A DNA stretch of 64,000 bases from Apricaphanius iberus (Eukaryota; Chordata; Actinopteri; Cyprinodontiformes; Aphaniidae), in contig JAPXFQ010000256.1 in NCBI GenBank assembly GCA_028564705.1, forward strand, positions 2,418,001-2,482,000. Reading direction: 5' to 3'. Shown in pieces: positions 36,201-48,050 of this stretch (position 1 is the stretch's first letter; each line of letters begins with the position of its first letter). The notes under the pieces were generated by a model. The model was not told the DNA's origin. It ran no database searches and worked only from the letters and a program-made list of their open reading frames with translations. Made by a program: the position numbers and the translations under genes.

Positions 36201-36722
36201 GAGCAGATCGGTGTGGCTTGGTCTGGTCCAGGCCGCCTTTCGTCTGTATCAATTATAAAATTGACCTATAGGCTACAGCAGACCCATACCAGTCCATAAT
36301 CGCCCCCCTTCAGTTGTATGTAGGTCCATAGAACAATGTTCGGTTATGGTTAGGGCGGAACTACTGGCATCGCAAAACACGTCCTTTGATTTAGGGAATG
36401 AAAAACATCACTGCTTACGACAACCATGACAGATAAACATCAGTGCCGTTGTTCCATCTCACCTCATTATATGCAGAAAAAGTTAATCTTCGCTACATGG
36501 AGCCCACTAATAAACCCTGCAGGAAGGTTTGTGTAAAAAATAACCAAAAACCAAGCATGAGCTGTTGTCGTGACTTATTTGTTATGATTTATTGCCTAGA
36601 ATGAAAGCACGGTATAACCCTGCCCGCCCAATGAGAGTCCAGCTTGAGGTGGAAATGCTCTCCTGAATACACTGGACCATAAAAAAGCAGACCCAACTGG
36701 ACCAAGCTGCACTGTTCTGCTC
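36201..36722. mobile_element. Non-autonomous DNA transposon with TIRs, ~522 bp
   Basis: The left end GAGCAGATCGGTGTGGCTTG pairs with the right end, which in reverse complement reads GAGCAGAACAGTGCAGCTTG. The right two thirds are repeated at 8632-8977. No transposase frame. An hAT origin is possible from the general look of the ends, but no TSD was verified. Confidence 0.6.
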
Positions 36723-37189
36723 AGTGGATACAAGGGTTTAGTCATTACTCTTTTGTCCTTTAAAGATTAGTCAAAACCTTATCCCTACCTATTTTTCCTG
36801 GTTTTTGCACATTAACATTTCAGAGCCAAAACATCTTTACTTGCCATCTAATATAACCCACCTATTCACAGCTACACTGATGAAGAGAAAGTGGTATGTT
36901 CTGTTTGGATAATATTGCAATTATTACTCTTGCTTAAGCTAAGGTACTCAAAAAAATTAAACGTTAAAAATTGAAGGTGTTCCCTTTTATTAGTGTTTTC
37001 ACAAATAAAAAAAGATTTCATAATGATTTCAAATGTTGCTTTGAAAAAATCCATGTTTTATGCATCTTTTATTTAAAACTAGAGGTAATCAAATGCAGTC
37101 AATACAACTTAATAAAACTGAAATGGAATTAGAGCCCATCCTGTTTTCCACCTTAGTTTATTCTGGACTCAGTTTACAGGAGATAAGTT

Positions 37190-37799
37190 CCTGACAACTG
37201 TCAGAATCCACCCAGAGTACCAGACTTCCCTATCTCCAGCTGGTACAGGGGAATCCCAAGGTGTGTTCTGAGTCTTTCTCTTGGTCTCCTCGCAGTGTGC
37301 AGTGCCAAACACCTCACCAGGGAGGCGTCCAGAAGGTATCCTAACCAGATGACTGAGCCACCTGGACTGGTTTCTCTCAAAATAGGAATGGGAACTCCAC
37401 TCTGAGCCCCTCCCAGATAACCAAGCCTCTCACTCTGTCTCTAAGAGATAGTTTGGAGCCCATATAGTCCAGTATTTTTCTGTTCACTTCCTAATCTCCA
37501 TTTAAGAGCATAGGAATGTTGATCGACTACTAAATCGAGAGCTTTGCCTTTCCGCTCAGCTCTCTCTTTACCCCAACAGACCAGTAAAGGACTTGCAATA
37601 ATGCAGCAAATGCACTAATCAGTCTATAGATCTTCCTCTTTACTTTTCCTTCATTCATAAACAAGACCCCTAAACTCCTCCACTTGGGGCAGATCCTCGC
37701 CCCAACGTGGAAAAGGCACTTTCGTAGCCTTAAGACCATGGTCTTGTATTTGGAGCTGCTGATTTTCAGCCTCGCCACTTTTTTCTTATCTGTGAACAC
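37190..37799 (-). mobile_element. Rex3-like (RTE clade) LINE fragment
   Basis: On the minus strand positions 37799-37530 translate to a piece just after the reverse transcriptase palm. It contains LKISSSKYKTMVLRLRKCLF, LGVLFMNEGKVKRKIYRLIS and VKRELSGKAKLSI. These align with ISISKSETMVLSRKRV, LGVLFTNEGKMEREIDG and VKRELSRKAKLSF of the better copy at 63 kb. Downstream remnants of the C-terminal region (GRLP, WLSHLVR-type, PRTR) reach about 37190 but are broken by stops. Truncated at both ends, with no tail repeat. Confidence 0.7.
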
Positions 37800-38675
37800 C
37801 TGCTCTTACAAACCTGTGACTTACAAAAGGTCAGTCGGAGGATGAAGGGAGCAGGAAGCTAGTCATTTGACATCATCATACCATTAGCCCTTGCTCGATC
37901 AAAGATCACATTTCAAAGAACACCATCATTTCCCTTCGTTCCACAAGTTCCTGTTTTCATCCATCTCCATCAGCGTGCATCCAGCTACAGTGTGTGAAAA
38001 AATCTTATTCAGTAATGTAATTTATTTCTACAAAACATATATTTATTTTTCGTTCAAACCCATCTGCTTTCGTTCCACTTCCTGGATCACCACCACACCT
38101 CAGCTCGGACTCCACACACTCTTCCCGGCATTTCCATCATCCATCTCCTGTAAGAGCTTTCTCGTGAAGTTATATTATCTGGATCAATTCTCAGTCTCAC
38201 TGCTCTGCATCTCTTACAATGTTCCAGGTCCTGGTCCCCAACCATCTCCTCTTCCAGACTCATTCACCTTAATAATTTTCAACAAATGTCTTAATTCTTA
38301 CATGTCTCAAGTTTCATGCATGTGGGTCCAGCAATTACCGAAAAACCATAAACATACAGTAAAAACTGCAACATGTGGATTAATGGGCCTTAATCTATCA
38401 AATGTGTAAACAAGAGAAACGTGCAGTCATTTGAATGTAAATGTCAAGATTTATCAATCTGGATGCACAAGTAGAATATGCTGAATTATACAGAAAACAA
38501 AATATGTGTCATAGAACACGATTCCAGAGATTGTTTTTTTTTCTTTTCTTTCATGGATGTATTTATTTATTAACAATATAAATGCTGGTCAGTGGGTAGA
38601 GTAGATTCCATGTTTATGAGGCCCATTAGGAAGACACTTAAACCAAAGCTTCCCACTGATTTTTGCATTGGTTCA

Positions 38676-38676
<1 letters not shown>
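37800..38676. other. Unassigned; 172-codon open frame
   Basis: The plus-strand frame 37891-38409 is the second longest in the window. Its composition (S, H, P, F, C rich, no domain, no conserved block) and pyrimidine-rich DNA suggest chance or an unidentified repeat. No start context, splice signals or homology support a gene. Confidence 0.3.

Positions 38677-38766
<90 letters not shown>
38677..38766. repeat. TCTA tetranucleotide microsatellite
   Basis: About 22 nearly perfect TCTA units, ended by a tctatcgttctat variant. The YLSI-repeat frame over it is an artefact. Confidence 0.95.
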
Positions 38767-39372
38767 GTTCTATATGATAATTGCGTCATGTTACCTTGTG
38801 TATACAGCGAAACAGAAATGATGAGTGGATAATAATTAGGGATGTATTGATACCGATACTGTTAAAAAAAATTGTGTGGCATCAATTTACCTTATTGAGT
38901 TCTGCACAATCTTCCTCTGGGCATTAAGGGTTTAATGGGATGTTATATAGCCAGATGAATCTGTATATAAATCTGATGGCTGTTGGTGGTAGATAGAACC
39001 TCAATCAGCACTTCAAAAATGTAAGTGTTAAAGACTTATGCTTGCCAAGTATGCTATTACAATAGCCAGACAAGAATTATTTGCAATTGTTTGAATTGCT
39101 GTCATTAAACCTTATTTGTAATCCTTACGATATCTAGTACTCTTTTTTAAATCTTCCTTTATTTGTCTAAGTTTCAATTTTTTGGGGACAAGGCTGAGAA
39201 AATGATAAATAAAGGTGCAGATTATTTCCAGTCCCAAGTATTTGTGGACATACTGTACATCTCAGGGTCCATAAGTAATTTGGACATCACAGACAAGCAC
39301 CAGCCAGTATTCGTACATTTCTTTAGCTCATCTGAACTACAGTATTGCACTTGGATATATACAGGCAATGAA

Positions 39373-40130
39373 AGGCAAATTTATTTATATAGCACACTTT
39401 CAGCAACGAGGCAAATCAAAGTGCTTTGGGTGATGAGGGCATTAGAAAAAAATAGTGATAAAACAACAATAAAAAAGGAAAGCAAAACATCAGAAATATA
39501 AAGAACATTAAAGCATACTACAGTTATGATCTTCCATCTATTGTTAATAAATTAATCAAAGGCAGCTCTAAACAGATGGGATTTTTGCCTTGATTTAAAA
39601 GAACTCGGTGCTTCCACAGCTTTACAGTCATTTGACGTTTGTTCCAGATAAGATGAAAATGAAAGCTGCCTCTCCATGTTTGGTTTTAATTCTGAGTAGA
39701 CAGGAATTAGAGGACCTGAGAGGTATATTGACAACAGATCTATTTTGGTGCAAAGACATTCAATGATTTATAAACTAGAAGTATTTTTAAAGTATATTCT
39801 CTGTGTTATACTCTAAGGACTTTAAAACAGGGTTGACATGCTCTTCTTTCCTGGTTCTAGTGGGGATGTGGTCAGGAGAGTTCTGGATCTGCTGAAGCTG
39901 TCTGATTTACTTTTTAAGCAGACCTGTAAAGACAGTGTTGCAGTAATCAAGCTGACTAAAAATGAATGCATGGATTTGTTTGTTTAAAGTCCTGTTGCAA
40001 CATTGTTGCTTCTTCGAGTTACAGAAACTGACCTTATGATTGCCACTATGTGATCCTAGAGATTCAGGTCTGAGTCCATTACTAAACCTACATTCCGTGT
40101 CTGAGCAGTAGTTTCTAGCTGTCATAACTG
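39373..40130 (-). mobile_element. L2-type LINE C-terminus and 3' tail
   Basis: The minus strand from 40125 down reads LNKQIHAFIFSQLDYCNTVF then TGLLKK, the L2 C-terminal signature. The matching later block is SSFKSRQKSHLFRAAFD at 39603-39552. Between them lie remnants with SELKPNMERQLSFSSY. The tail on the minus strand is gtgctatataaataaatttg (about 39379-39398). Several frameshifts separate the pieces. This copy shows that the dispersed tttatatagcac modules elsewhere in the window are L2 tails. Confidence 0.75.
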
Positions 40131-41182
40131 ATGCTTTAGTTCTTACTATAGCATCTAATAGAGGTGATAATGTGACAGTTTATAGACTGTGCTAAAAAAA
40201 AAGCAGAAAAGAGGTGGAAAAAAGAATAAAGTGTTTTCTATCCTCGGCCCTGAGAGATAAATAATCTACTCTTAGAAAACTGAAGATATTTCCTCACCAT
40301 ATGTCTTTATAATGAGCCCTATTGCTGTTTTTCTATTATGTGCTCCCTCCCTCAGATTCAGACATTGTCTATCTGCAAGTACAGTAAACATGATTACAAA
40401 AATCTCTCCTGCAATGGGAAGGTTCAGTGTTACTCTCCCAAGTGGCCAGGTAAAGGTGACAACATTAACAAACTTTACCATTTGACTGTTCCTATTGTGG
40501 AAAAAAAACATGGGATATAAAGATTTATAAAGATGCTGAACCCAAAAGGAACTATTTTTTGGAAAAATGAGGCCCAATTTGTCAGATCCTGCAATGACTG
40601 TTCTGGGCAGTCATTGCACAATTGGGTTGAACAGGATTGAACTTCTGATAATGTTTCTAAATATAGCTTCAAGGTGCAGAGAAATAATGAGTTCTTCCTA
40701 AATGATCAAAATAAATTTAGAGAGGCATACTTCAGATTATTGCTATTTGATTACAAATAATACAAACACATGTTTACTCCTCTTAATAAGGTTAAAATTA
40801 TTGGTGAAAAAGCGTCCCAAGACTCTGATCATCACAATTTGTAGACCTAGTAAGTGGTACTTAATCAAAACAAAAATGAATACAGAATTAATGAAACTAT
40901 GCAGCAGGCAACTAATCCAACATTTATGAGTTGAATAAACTGTGTACGTAGTCTTAGAGGAACTATGAGAGGGATGCAATTGGCCAGTGGGCCGCCACTT
41001 ATTTATTCATGCCTGAGGCCATACATCTCTCTCAGTAAATTATTTAGACCTTTTCATTGTGTGACTGTGCATGTCTGAGAGTGTGGTGTGAGTGTATTAC
41101 TGAGGTTATGTGTACAGAGCCAAAGCAAAGATCGTTTTAGAGGGGTCACTGGCCACAAAATAACATTATGATATTGCCACTT
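40131..41182. other. No recognisable gene
   Basis: AT-rich to 40980, then a more complex unique-looking block with no frame above 80 codons. Confidence 0.4.
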
Positions 41183-41226
41183 TGTGTGTGTGTGTGCGTG
41201 TGTGTGTGTGTGTGTGTGTGCATGTG
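41183..41226. repeat. TG microsatellite
   Basis: About 20 TG units with one C interruption (gtgcgtg). Confidence 0.9.
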
Positions 41227-41802
41227 TAAATCCATCAGTGTAGAGTTTTCCATTTAGTAAAAAGGGTCCTTAGGGGGGTTTGTGAACAGAACGGCCAAAC
41301 GGATCCGGAGATAAAATAACAATCTGATGCTGAGATGCTGAAGGAGCAGGAAAAAAAAAATTATACTTAAGGTGACAAAGCAGCAAACATTTCTGTTATT
41401 TTCTTTGAGTTATTAGTAGCACTCAGATATTTTCCTTCCTCTGCGAGGTAAGAGTGCATGATGAAAATGCATGTCATTTCATTAGGTGTTTCTTTTTTGT
41501 TAAGTCTCACTGTGGGGGTCCTGAGAGGTTAACATGTAAAACAGCCATGCTAATCGCTCTCCTAAACTGTATTTCTAAACACAGCTTAGCCATTTCCCAG
41601 AACACAGCCTTGGTCTATAAGCAGTTAAAGCCCAGAGGCTCTGAAAGACAAGGCAGTTTAGAAAGTCAACATGTGTGCATGCACATCTAAATCAAGCTTT
41701 TGGCAAAAATCGAGCTAATACATTCACCAGAATGGAAGCCCAGTTTGTCATTCAGAAAACTTGTTTCTAATACAGAAGGGCTCCAAGAAAGCCGTGACAA
41801 AG

Positions 41803-42120
41803 ATGGCCGGTAAAGGAGGCAAGAAGAAGAGAAAGACCAGGAAGGAGAGCTACGCCATCTATGTGTACAAGGTGCTGAAGCAGGTCCACCCCGACACCAG
41901 CATCTCCTCCAAGGCCATGAGCATCATGAACTCGTTCTTCAACGACATCTTTGAGCGCATCGCCTCCGAGGCCTCCCGCCTGGCTCACTACAACAAGCGC
42001 TCCACCATCATCTCCAGGGAGATCCAGACCGCCGTCCACCTCCTGCTGCCCGTTGAGCTGGCCAAGCACGCTGTATCTGAGGGCACTAAGGCCGTCACCA
42101 AGTACACCAGCTCCAAGTAA
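41803..42120 (+). CDS. Histone H2B-like frame, N-terminus lost; possible pseudogene
   Basis: Core nucleosomal histone H2B, which normally pairs with H2A in chromatin. The frame is open from the stop at 41716 to TAA at 42118-42120 and has no intron. Histone identity begins at 41776 (KGSKKAVTK). The first ATG is 41803, giving 105 residues against the usual ~124; the canonical first ~10 residues are absent. The histone fold ([20 protein letters not shown]), KRSTII and C-terminal [16 protein letters not shown] are clear. About ten changes hit normally invariant sites, mostly G to S, T to M or I, R to H and G to V. The start ATG itself replaces a threonine codon. A splice-acceptor-like tttctaatacag ends at 41775. 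No proper histone 3' stem-loop follows. It could be a decaying copy, or an exon of a spliced H2B-like gene. No other histone gene is nearby. Confidence 0.7.
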   Translation: MAGKGGKKKRKTRKESYAIYVYKVLKQVHPDTSISSKAMSIMNSFFNDIFERIASEASRLAHYNKRSTIISREIQTAVHLLLPVELAKHAVSEGTKAVTKYTSSK

Positions 42121-43245
42121 ACCTGCCGTTTACCAACAGGATAGGTGGCAACAGGCCCTTTGGTTGTGGCTAAGAGCTTCACATAGATGGAAAACAAATG
42201 GTGACAGTGGTGAAGCAGACTGAGTAAAAACAGGATATGTACAATGAGCGAAGAAATTGATGACAACAATGCTGCAACAGAGGGGATTTTATGAGTATTG
42301 TACTGTTTCGGGGAGTGACAAGACTGCTAAGAGCTCGTCTAACCTGGGATGCTGTTTACATGCAGAGAAATTCGATTTTCCAACCTCATCGGAAGTCCAG
42401 ATAAGACAAAGCCATTCAATTCGACTCCAAACGGACCAAGGCGTGTTTATGAATTTAAGAAGTCCAAATCCATTCTGACTGAGGAAATACATGTAATTCT
42501 GTTTTCTCTTACTGCATTTAAACCCACTGAGTGAAGAAGTGAAACCTGAGGGAAAGGATAAGAAGAAGAAATGGAATGACAGCATTCTTCACATTAACCA
42601 TCATCTGTCTGGCCACTTTTAATCCCCGGACAGTGTTTATCCGACATGAGAAAGACAGCTCTAACTCAAAACACACACAATGGACTGTACATACCTAGAA
42701 TCATTTTGTCAGCTGTCAGCTGAAGAACCTCTCTCGGCTCTACAACAGATTGTTCTGTTATTGTTTTTGCAGGCAGTGAAACATGATGATCATTTTAATG
42801 GGATTTGTGGATGAAGCTAACCTCTCTCTTATAATTTCCTTTAACCTCACAGCAATACTGAGTCAAAACACAGCTTTCACCATTTTTTTTTGTGAGTCTT
42901 GGGATTTTGGGAGGAAAAGCAATTAAAAAGCTCAGAACAGGAAAAAAAAATCTAAACTAAAATCTTTACTAAAGTTAAAAAGTGAACTTATTAGACTGAT
43001 GTGGGAATATTTGTGGGGAAAGACTTGTGTTTTTAAAACAAAAAAGCAGAGTTGGACAGATATTAATACTCTTATTTTCCTTAAACGTAACATTTTAGTG
43101 AAGTCCTAAAAAAAAAAAAAAACATAAATAAACCCCAAATCATGGAGCGTTTGGCTTGTGACTGGAATCTGAAGATTTTCTCTTTGACTGGCTGTTACTA
43201 AGTCTGAAATGTAATTTTTTGTCCCGTCAATAACAGTACCACCAA
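42121..43245. other. No recognisable gene; H2B 3' flank
   Basis: Just after the H2B stop, aacaggccctttgg lies where a replication-dependent histone stem-loop would be, but the 3' arm does not pair. The rest is AT-rich and has only short frames. Confidence 0.4.
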
Positions 43246-43685
43246 TACAGTTGAGATCAAATGTATAGATTAGGAATAATGTTTTGTTTTTTTGACTGAT
43301 ATTCTCTAACTGTAAGTTGTGTTAACATTTTGAAATGGCCTAGCTGGACTACAAACTTCAATTTTTTTGAGAACCTGTGGAAGGAGCAGAAGATTTGTGG
43401 TAATGGCTAGGAGTCCTTCAAACCTCAAACATTTGGAGCTGAACGCCAAAGACAGATCATGAAAATACCAGAGGAAATATGCAAGAGCTGATTACTAATT
43501 AAAAAAATGAGTTTTGTACTGCCAATAGAGATTGTTTCATTTAGTATTGAGAATGATGTAAATTAATGCTATTTCATAATAAAATTAAAATCAAACAGAT
43601 TTTTTTTTTCAAAACTCTTTAGATTGTTTATTATTTGAGAGATTGCAGGGGTATGAATAACATTGGTCCAACTTTAAGTTTGACA
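43246..43685 (+). mobile_element. Tc1-type transposon remnant
   Basis: The left end TACAGTTGAGATCAAATGTA resembles a Tc1 TIR. Positions 43335-43400 read WPSWTTNFNFFENLWKEQKI, a mutated form of the WPSxSPDLNPIENLWxxLK motif around the last catalytic residue of Tc1 transposases. After a one-base frameshift it continues VMARSPSNLKHLELNAKD and then a stop. The middle of the transposase is deleted. No matching right TIR was found. Confidence 0.7.
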
Positions 43686-46600
43686 AGGTTACAAGGAAAC
43701 CCCACTACCTGGTGAGACTGTTGTTTTTACTATGTGTGGGATGAAGGAAAAAACATGATAGACACAGATATTTAAAAGGAGAGTATTTTATAGTGAGCCA
43801 TCCCAGTCTTATTTTAAGGCTGCTGAAACGTCAGTAGGAGCTGGTCATTTGGTTCGAAAGCCGTTTCATCATTTTAGAGTAGTTAGTGTTTTGTACCCAA
43901 TATATTTGGAGTTCAAAACAGATTAGCCTGCAACAGGACCCAAATTAATAAAGGAACAAGCTGAATAAAAGCCGCAGTTAAAGCTTAAGTGTATTATTTT
44001 TTTTCTAAAAAAATACTCTAAATAGCTCTCATGGACTGGAGTTGAAGAAAAATATAAGAAGACAGTCTATATAAAATAGCAACTCTATATCAGACCAGTT
44101 TTGTCTTGAATTAGTAAAAAAAAAAAAAGGAAAACACTATTGTAATCGAATTTAGACTCTTAATAAAAATGAGAGAGATTCCTTTAAGTGTTTGGAGGTT
44201 TTCTACAGCCGCTGCTCTCACACAGTTGATATTGCTTTTGCTCCTAATATAAATACATAATGAATACTCAAAACAAAAAACCTGGAAATAAATATTGTGA
44301 AGAATTGTAACATCTAAAAAGATATTGGAATTGGCCAACATTGGTATTGACAGGTTAAAGCTTTAGAAGAAAAGAATAGATCAGAGAAGTAGCCCACTAA
44401 TCTCTTATCAGTGAGTTTTAAAAAACTAAAATGGATAACATTTGTTGCTGGGGATTTATCGGACAGACTGATTTGTACTTTCAACTTCTTATAGCTGATG
44501 AAGTGAAAAAAAGAGTTGTTGAATGAAATGCAGAGCAAATTCCACTCAAGCATCTCTCAACAGACAATCATGTCACTCTCACTTTATACATGGTTATATT
44601 TATGAATAGTAGTTTCACCTTTTGCTTGTGCATCCAATGTGCTTAGGTGCTGCCAGATCTATTTTATACATCTCCTCTTGGAATTAAAAAAACTCCCCCC
44701 AGAAAAAAGGCCCCATTTCAATATAGAGCCTGCATGGGGACCCCTGAAAGAATATCTGCACCCTCTCCTGCTTTCCTTATCCAATTTTCCATTTTTCTGC
44801 CTTCACCTCCCTGACATCTGTGCCTGGATCAGCAACCTTCCTTGTGCTCTCCCTGTTTTTCTTATTTCCTGTTTCCTCTATGCATTCTGGAGATAGACTG
44901 ATATTAAAGATTGCACACACTGTGCAACACCTGAAAGAACCACAACTCTGCCCATATATCCTGCCATCATGTTGATAGAGCAGTCTGAAGTTCTTCTTGC
45001 ACAAACCAGATTCATCCAGAGTTGAAAACGGGCAAAAAAAAACAACAAATAAACGATTTGTATCATTAAGTTAAAGCTGATATTTATTTATGCAAAAGCA
45101 CTGCCAAAGGGATTTAGGAAAAGCTGTGTCACTGCACTCACAAAGATAGAGCATAAACACAGATGTTAATGAAAAGGGGCAAAGTGGCTTCTTTTGGCTA
45201 CTGTTTAGCCTAGCATTTTGCTCGGTGCAGAGGTAAAAGCTGCTGCTGTGGGAATGCTAATGAATGTAAAGAAAACAAAGTCTGGTTAATGAGAGCCTTG
45301 AGATAATAGAGCAAAGGCTAGCTCGCACATGTACACACACGCACAGCTCATACTCCTCTCCTTCGACACTAATTAGACAGGGAGGACTGTATGTGGAGGA
45401 AGAGCCAACTAACCATCCACATCAATACCGCAGTGTACAGCCCCGTCTCGGCCACTGGCCTTGAAGACACAAAGGGAGCTTGAGATAGAGAGGGCAGGGA
45501 AAGAAAGGCAAATTAGAGCTAGGTTAAGACAAATAGGGCAGACAGGATTAAATCTGGAGAAATGGAAACTAATGCCAGCTAACTGTGTTGTAGAAGTTTA
45601 GATTTTTTTTCTTTTTTTTACACCTTTTATTGGAACATGAGCCCTGACCCTTTTGACTCCTAGGTCAGCCTGCATATCTCTGATCACCAGCACCTATAGA
45701 TGTTGGAGGTGACACATCCTGGGCATACATTTTACATTTCTGATATGAAAATGCCTACCCTTTAAGGATATTAGTGGCCAGCTTTGGACGCATATATTAT
45801 AATGGTTACATTGGGTCACTTCTCCAATTCGTTAAATTCTGGAGGTCAAACAATTTCAGTGGCAACAGATTTATATAATCAAGCACCAATGCATATGGGC
45901 TGCGTCTAAAAACATTCATCAAAGAATGGGTCACTCTCAGAACCTAGGTGAATTCATGTGTTTTAGAGTGATAGAACCACAAATAAGCCTTGGAGAAATC
46001 ATAGAGTAGGGGACAGTCCATGTTAGTCCCCAGTGTTCCTGAAAGTCAGCAGCTGCAGAGCCTCAAACTTGGTGTGGCCTTCAAATCCCAGCATCCTCCT
46101 CTCCTGATATCAGCCAAACAGACATCCCACCCTTCTCTGACCCACAGCTTTTCTGTCACACCTCAGATGTATTTATTAAAGTTTTATATAACCTTAAAAT
46201 GATGTGGGCTTCAGTACTATGACAAAAGGCTAGTGCTCCACATTTGTTATTTTTCTTAAGTCTTTCCTCCCTCCCATAGACCCCTATGCAATTCACACTG
46301 ACCGGCAAGTTTTTTTTTATCCAATAGAATTCCATGTCGACTGTCAATCAACTTTTATGCGCATTAGAAAAAACGATGGAGATGAGACCACGCAGACAGA
46401 CCGCTCCGTGTCTTCTGTTTACAGTCACCATAATGGCAGAGAGCGGTCGTGGAGAAGTCACTGCAAACTTCTGCAAAATAGTTAGCCAACAGTTAGTTAG
46501 CTTGGTAGCCATTCCCCGGCTACCCAGGGCTACATCAACTTCATACAGAAAAACAATGGGAAGTATGGCAGCAAACTCGGAAAAATGCCTTAGAGACCCG

Positions 46601-47689
46601 AGTGTTCCCCCCCGTTGATTTACATCAGAGATGCTTTTAAAATTGGAGATAGGCTACCATCGAATCTTAAAAGGCTTCAAATCGACGGACCTTTGGACAC
46701 ATTTATGATGAACAGATAAGACAGTTAAATTTTCAGTAAAGCGAATCAGTATAACATTTTATCCATAAAGTACACAATGACATGCTTTGAAATCACAGGT
46801 GATGCGCGTGCTCAATTGTATAGGGGGGGTAGAGGGAGTGGAAAGCTTGCGGGAAGATGGGTGGAGTTTTGGGGAGGGGCTTTTGTACATTGGATTGAAA
46901 AAAGACAACAACTCTCTCCCAGAAATAATCCAGAATGCGGGTTTAAAACAACTAAATATTATGCTGATGGCAAGAAGAACTTCCAGTCTCAAAAGACACA
47001 CCACCATAGATAAATACCAATGGAAACATACACAAAATTGGTCAGATATTATAGGAAGGGTTTGATTACTGTAGAACCACTAAAGACTTTTGCACTGATT
47101 ATTAAGAAAGATATAAACAATTTTCAAAATAACATTTCAATAAGATGTAATAAAAGTGTTTTTTTCAAAATGTATCCTTTTTATTTTATTTTGTGATCTT
47201 GGGAGATCCATACCTTAATTTATATCAATATAGTATGCCATTTTCTTTCTCTTTTTGTCCCTCTTTTACTCTTTATGTTTCTCTGAATTGTGCACTCTTG
47301 CTCATTCTCCTTTTTTTTCTCACTCTTGTACAATCAATCACTTCTGAATTACTCATTTATTCTGTCTTCCAATGCTGTATTTTCCCTGCCATCGAGGACC
47401 CTGTTAATTTTCTCTCCTCCCTCACACTCCCTCTCACTATACGCTGCTTGATAGAATCAGATTCTATTTGTCTATCAGGGGCCACAGGGATATTTAATAA
47501 AGAGACTGTAATAAATCTGTGTGTGTGCGTGTGTGTGCAGGTTTGTAAAGGTGCACCCTTCTGACCAAGTAGACGAGAATAACCCCACCATTTTCCACCT
47601 TGATGAGGAAATTAACAGGTCCGATATAGGTTGATGAAAAGTCATCTTAACACCGACGTTTAATGTTGCAGTTAATTTTCTATTTAGCA
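43686..47689. other. No recognisable gene; partly complex unique sequence
   Basis: AT-rich with short frames only. The block 45080-45560 is more complex and contains several taatga and ttaatga motifs. A purine/G-rich stretch at 46820-46885 contains aggggggggtag-like runs. A T-rich block lies at 47160-47350. No exon was supported. Confidence 0.4.
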
Positions 47690-48050
47690 ACAGTAACGCT
47701 AACCAACTTTAATTGATTAGATGATCAAAAGTAATTGGAATTAGGCCGTAGCTATGGATTCATTTGTCTTTTATGAATACTAATTGACCCGCGATTGCCC
47801 CAATACCGACGCCTCCCCCGCTCTCTTGTGTAACTCTCACTGGACATTTGAGGCATCGAGCATTCTTTGCATATTCTCAATCTTCTGATTGTACGTGGGT
47901 GGTTGTGCATTGTGTCTGTGTCTTTGCCTGTGCTCGGGTACGAGTGATTAAGTATTCATGTCAGCTGCCATGTGCCCCAGGTCTTGCTGAAGAAACTAAA
48001 CAATTCTTCTTGACATCCATTATGTGCGCTTTTCTATGAGCAAACATGTA
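47690..48050. other. Complex, homeodomain-site-rich block (candidate regulatory)
   Basis: Within about 120 bases it holds several TAAT cores: tttaattgattag, agtaattgg, gaattagg and actaattgacc. It continues into a low-repeat, mixed-composition stretch (cgattgccccaataccgacg). No frame or repeat explains it. A conserved non-coding enhancer is possible, but no conservation evidence was available. Confidence 0.25.

Noticed and set aside
37891..38409. 172-codon open frame
   Set aside because: No domain, no conserved motif and pyrimidine-biased composition; no splice or promoter evidence.
38592..38777. Frame with YLSI repeats
   Set aside because: It is the translation of the TCTA microsatellite.
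42140..42180. Histone 3' stem-loop after the H2B stop
   Set aside because: A ggcccttt arm is present, but the opposite arm does not pair, so no functional stem-loop can be supported.
41767..42269. Minus-strand and frame-shifted frames over the H2B region
   Set aside because: Shadows of the GC-rich histone coding sequence.
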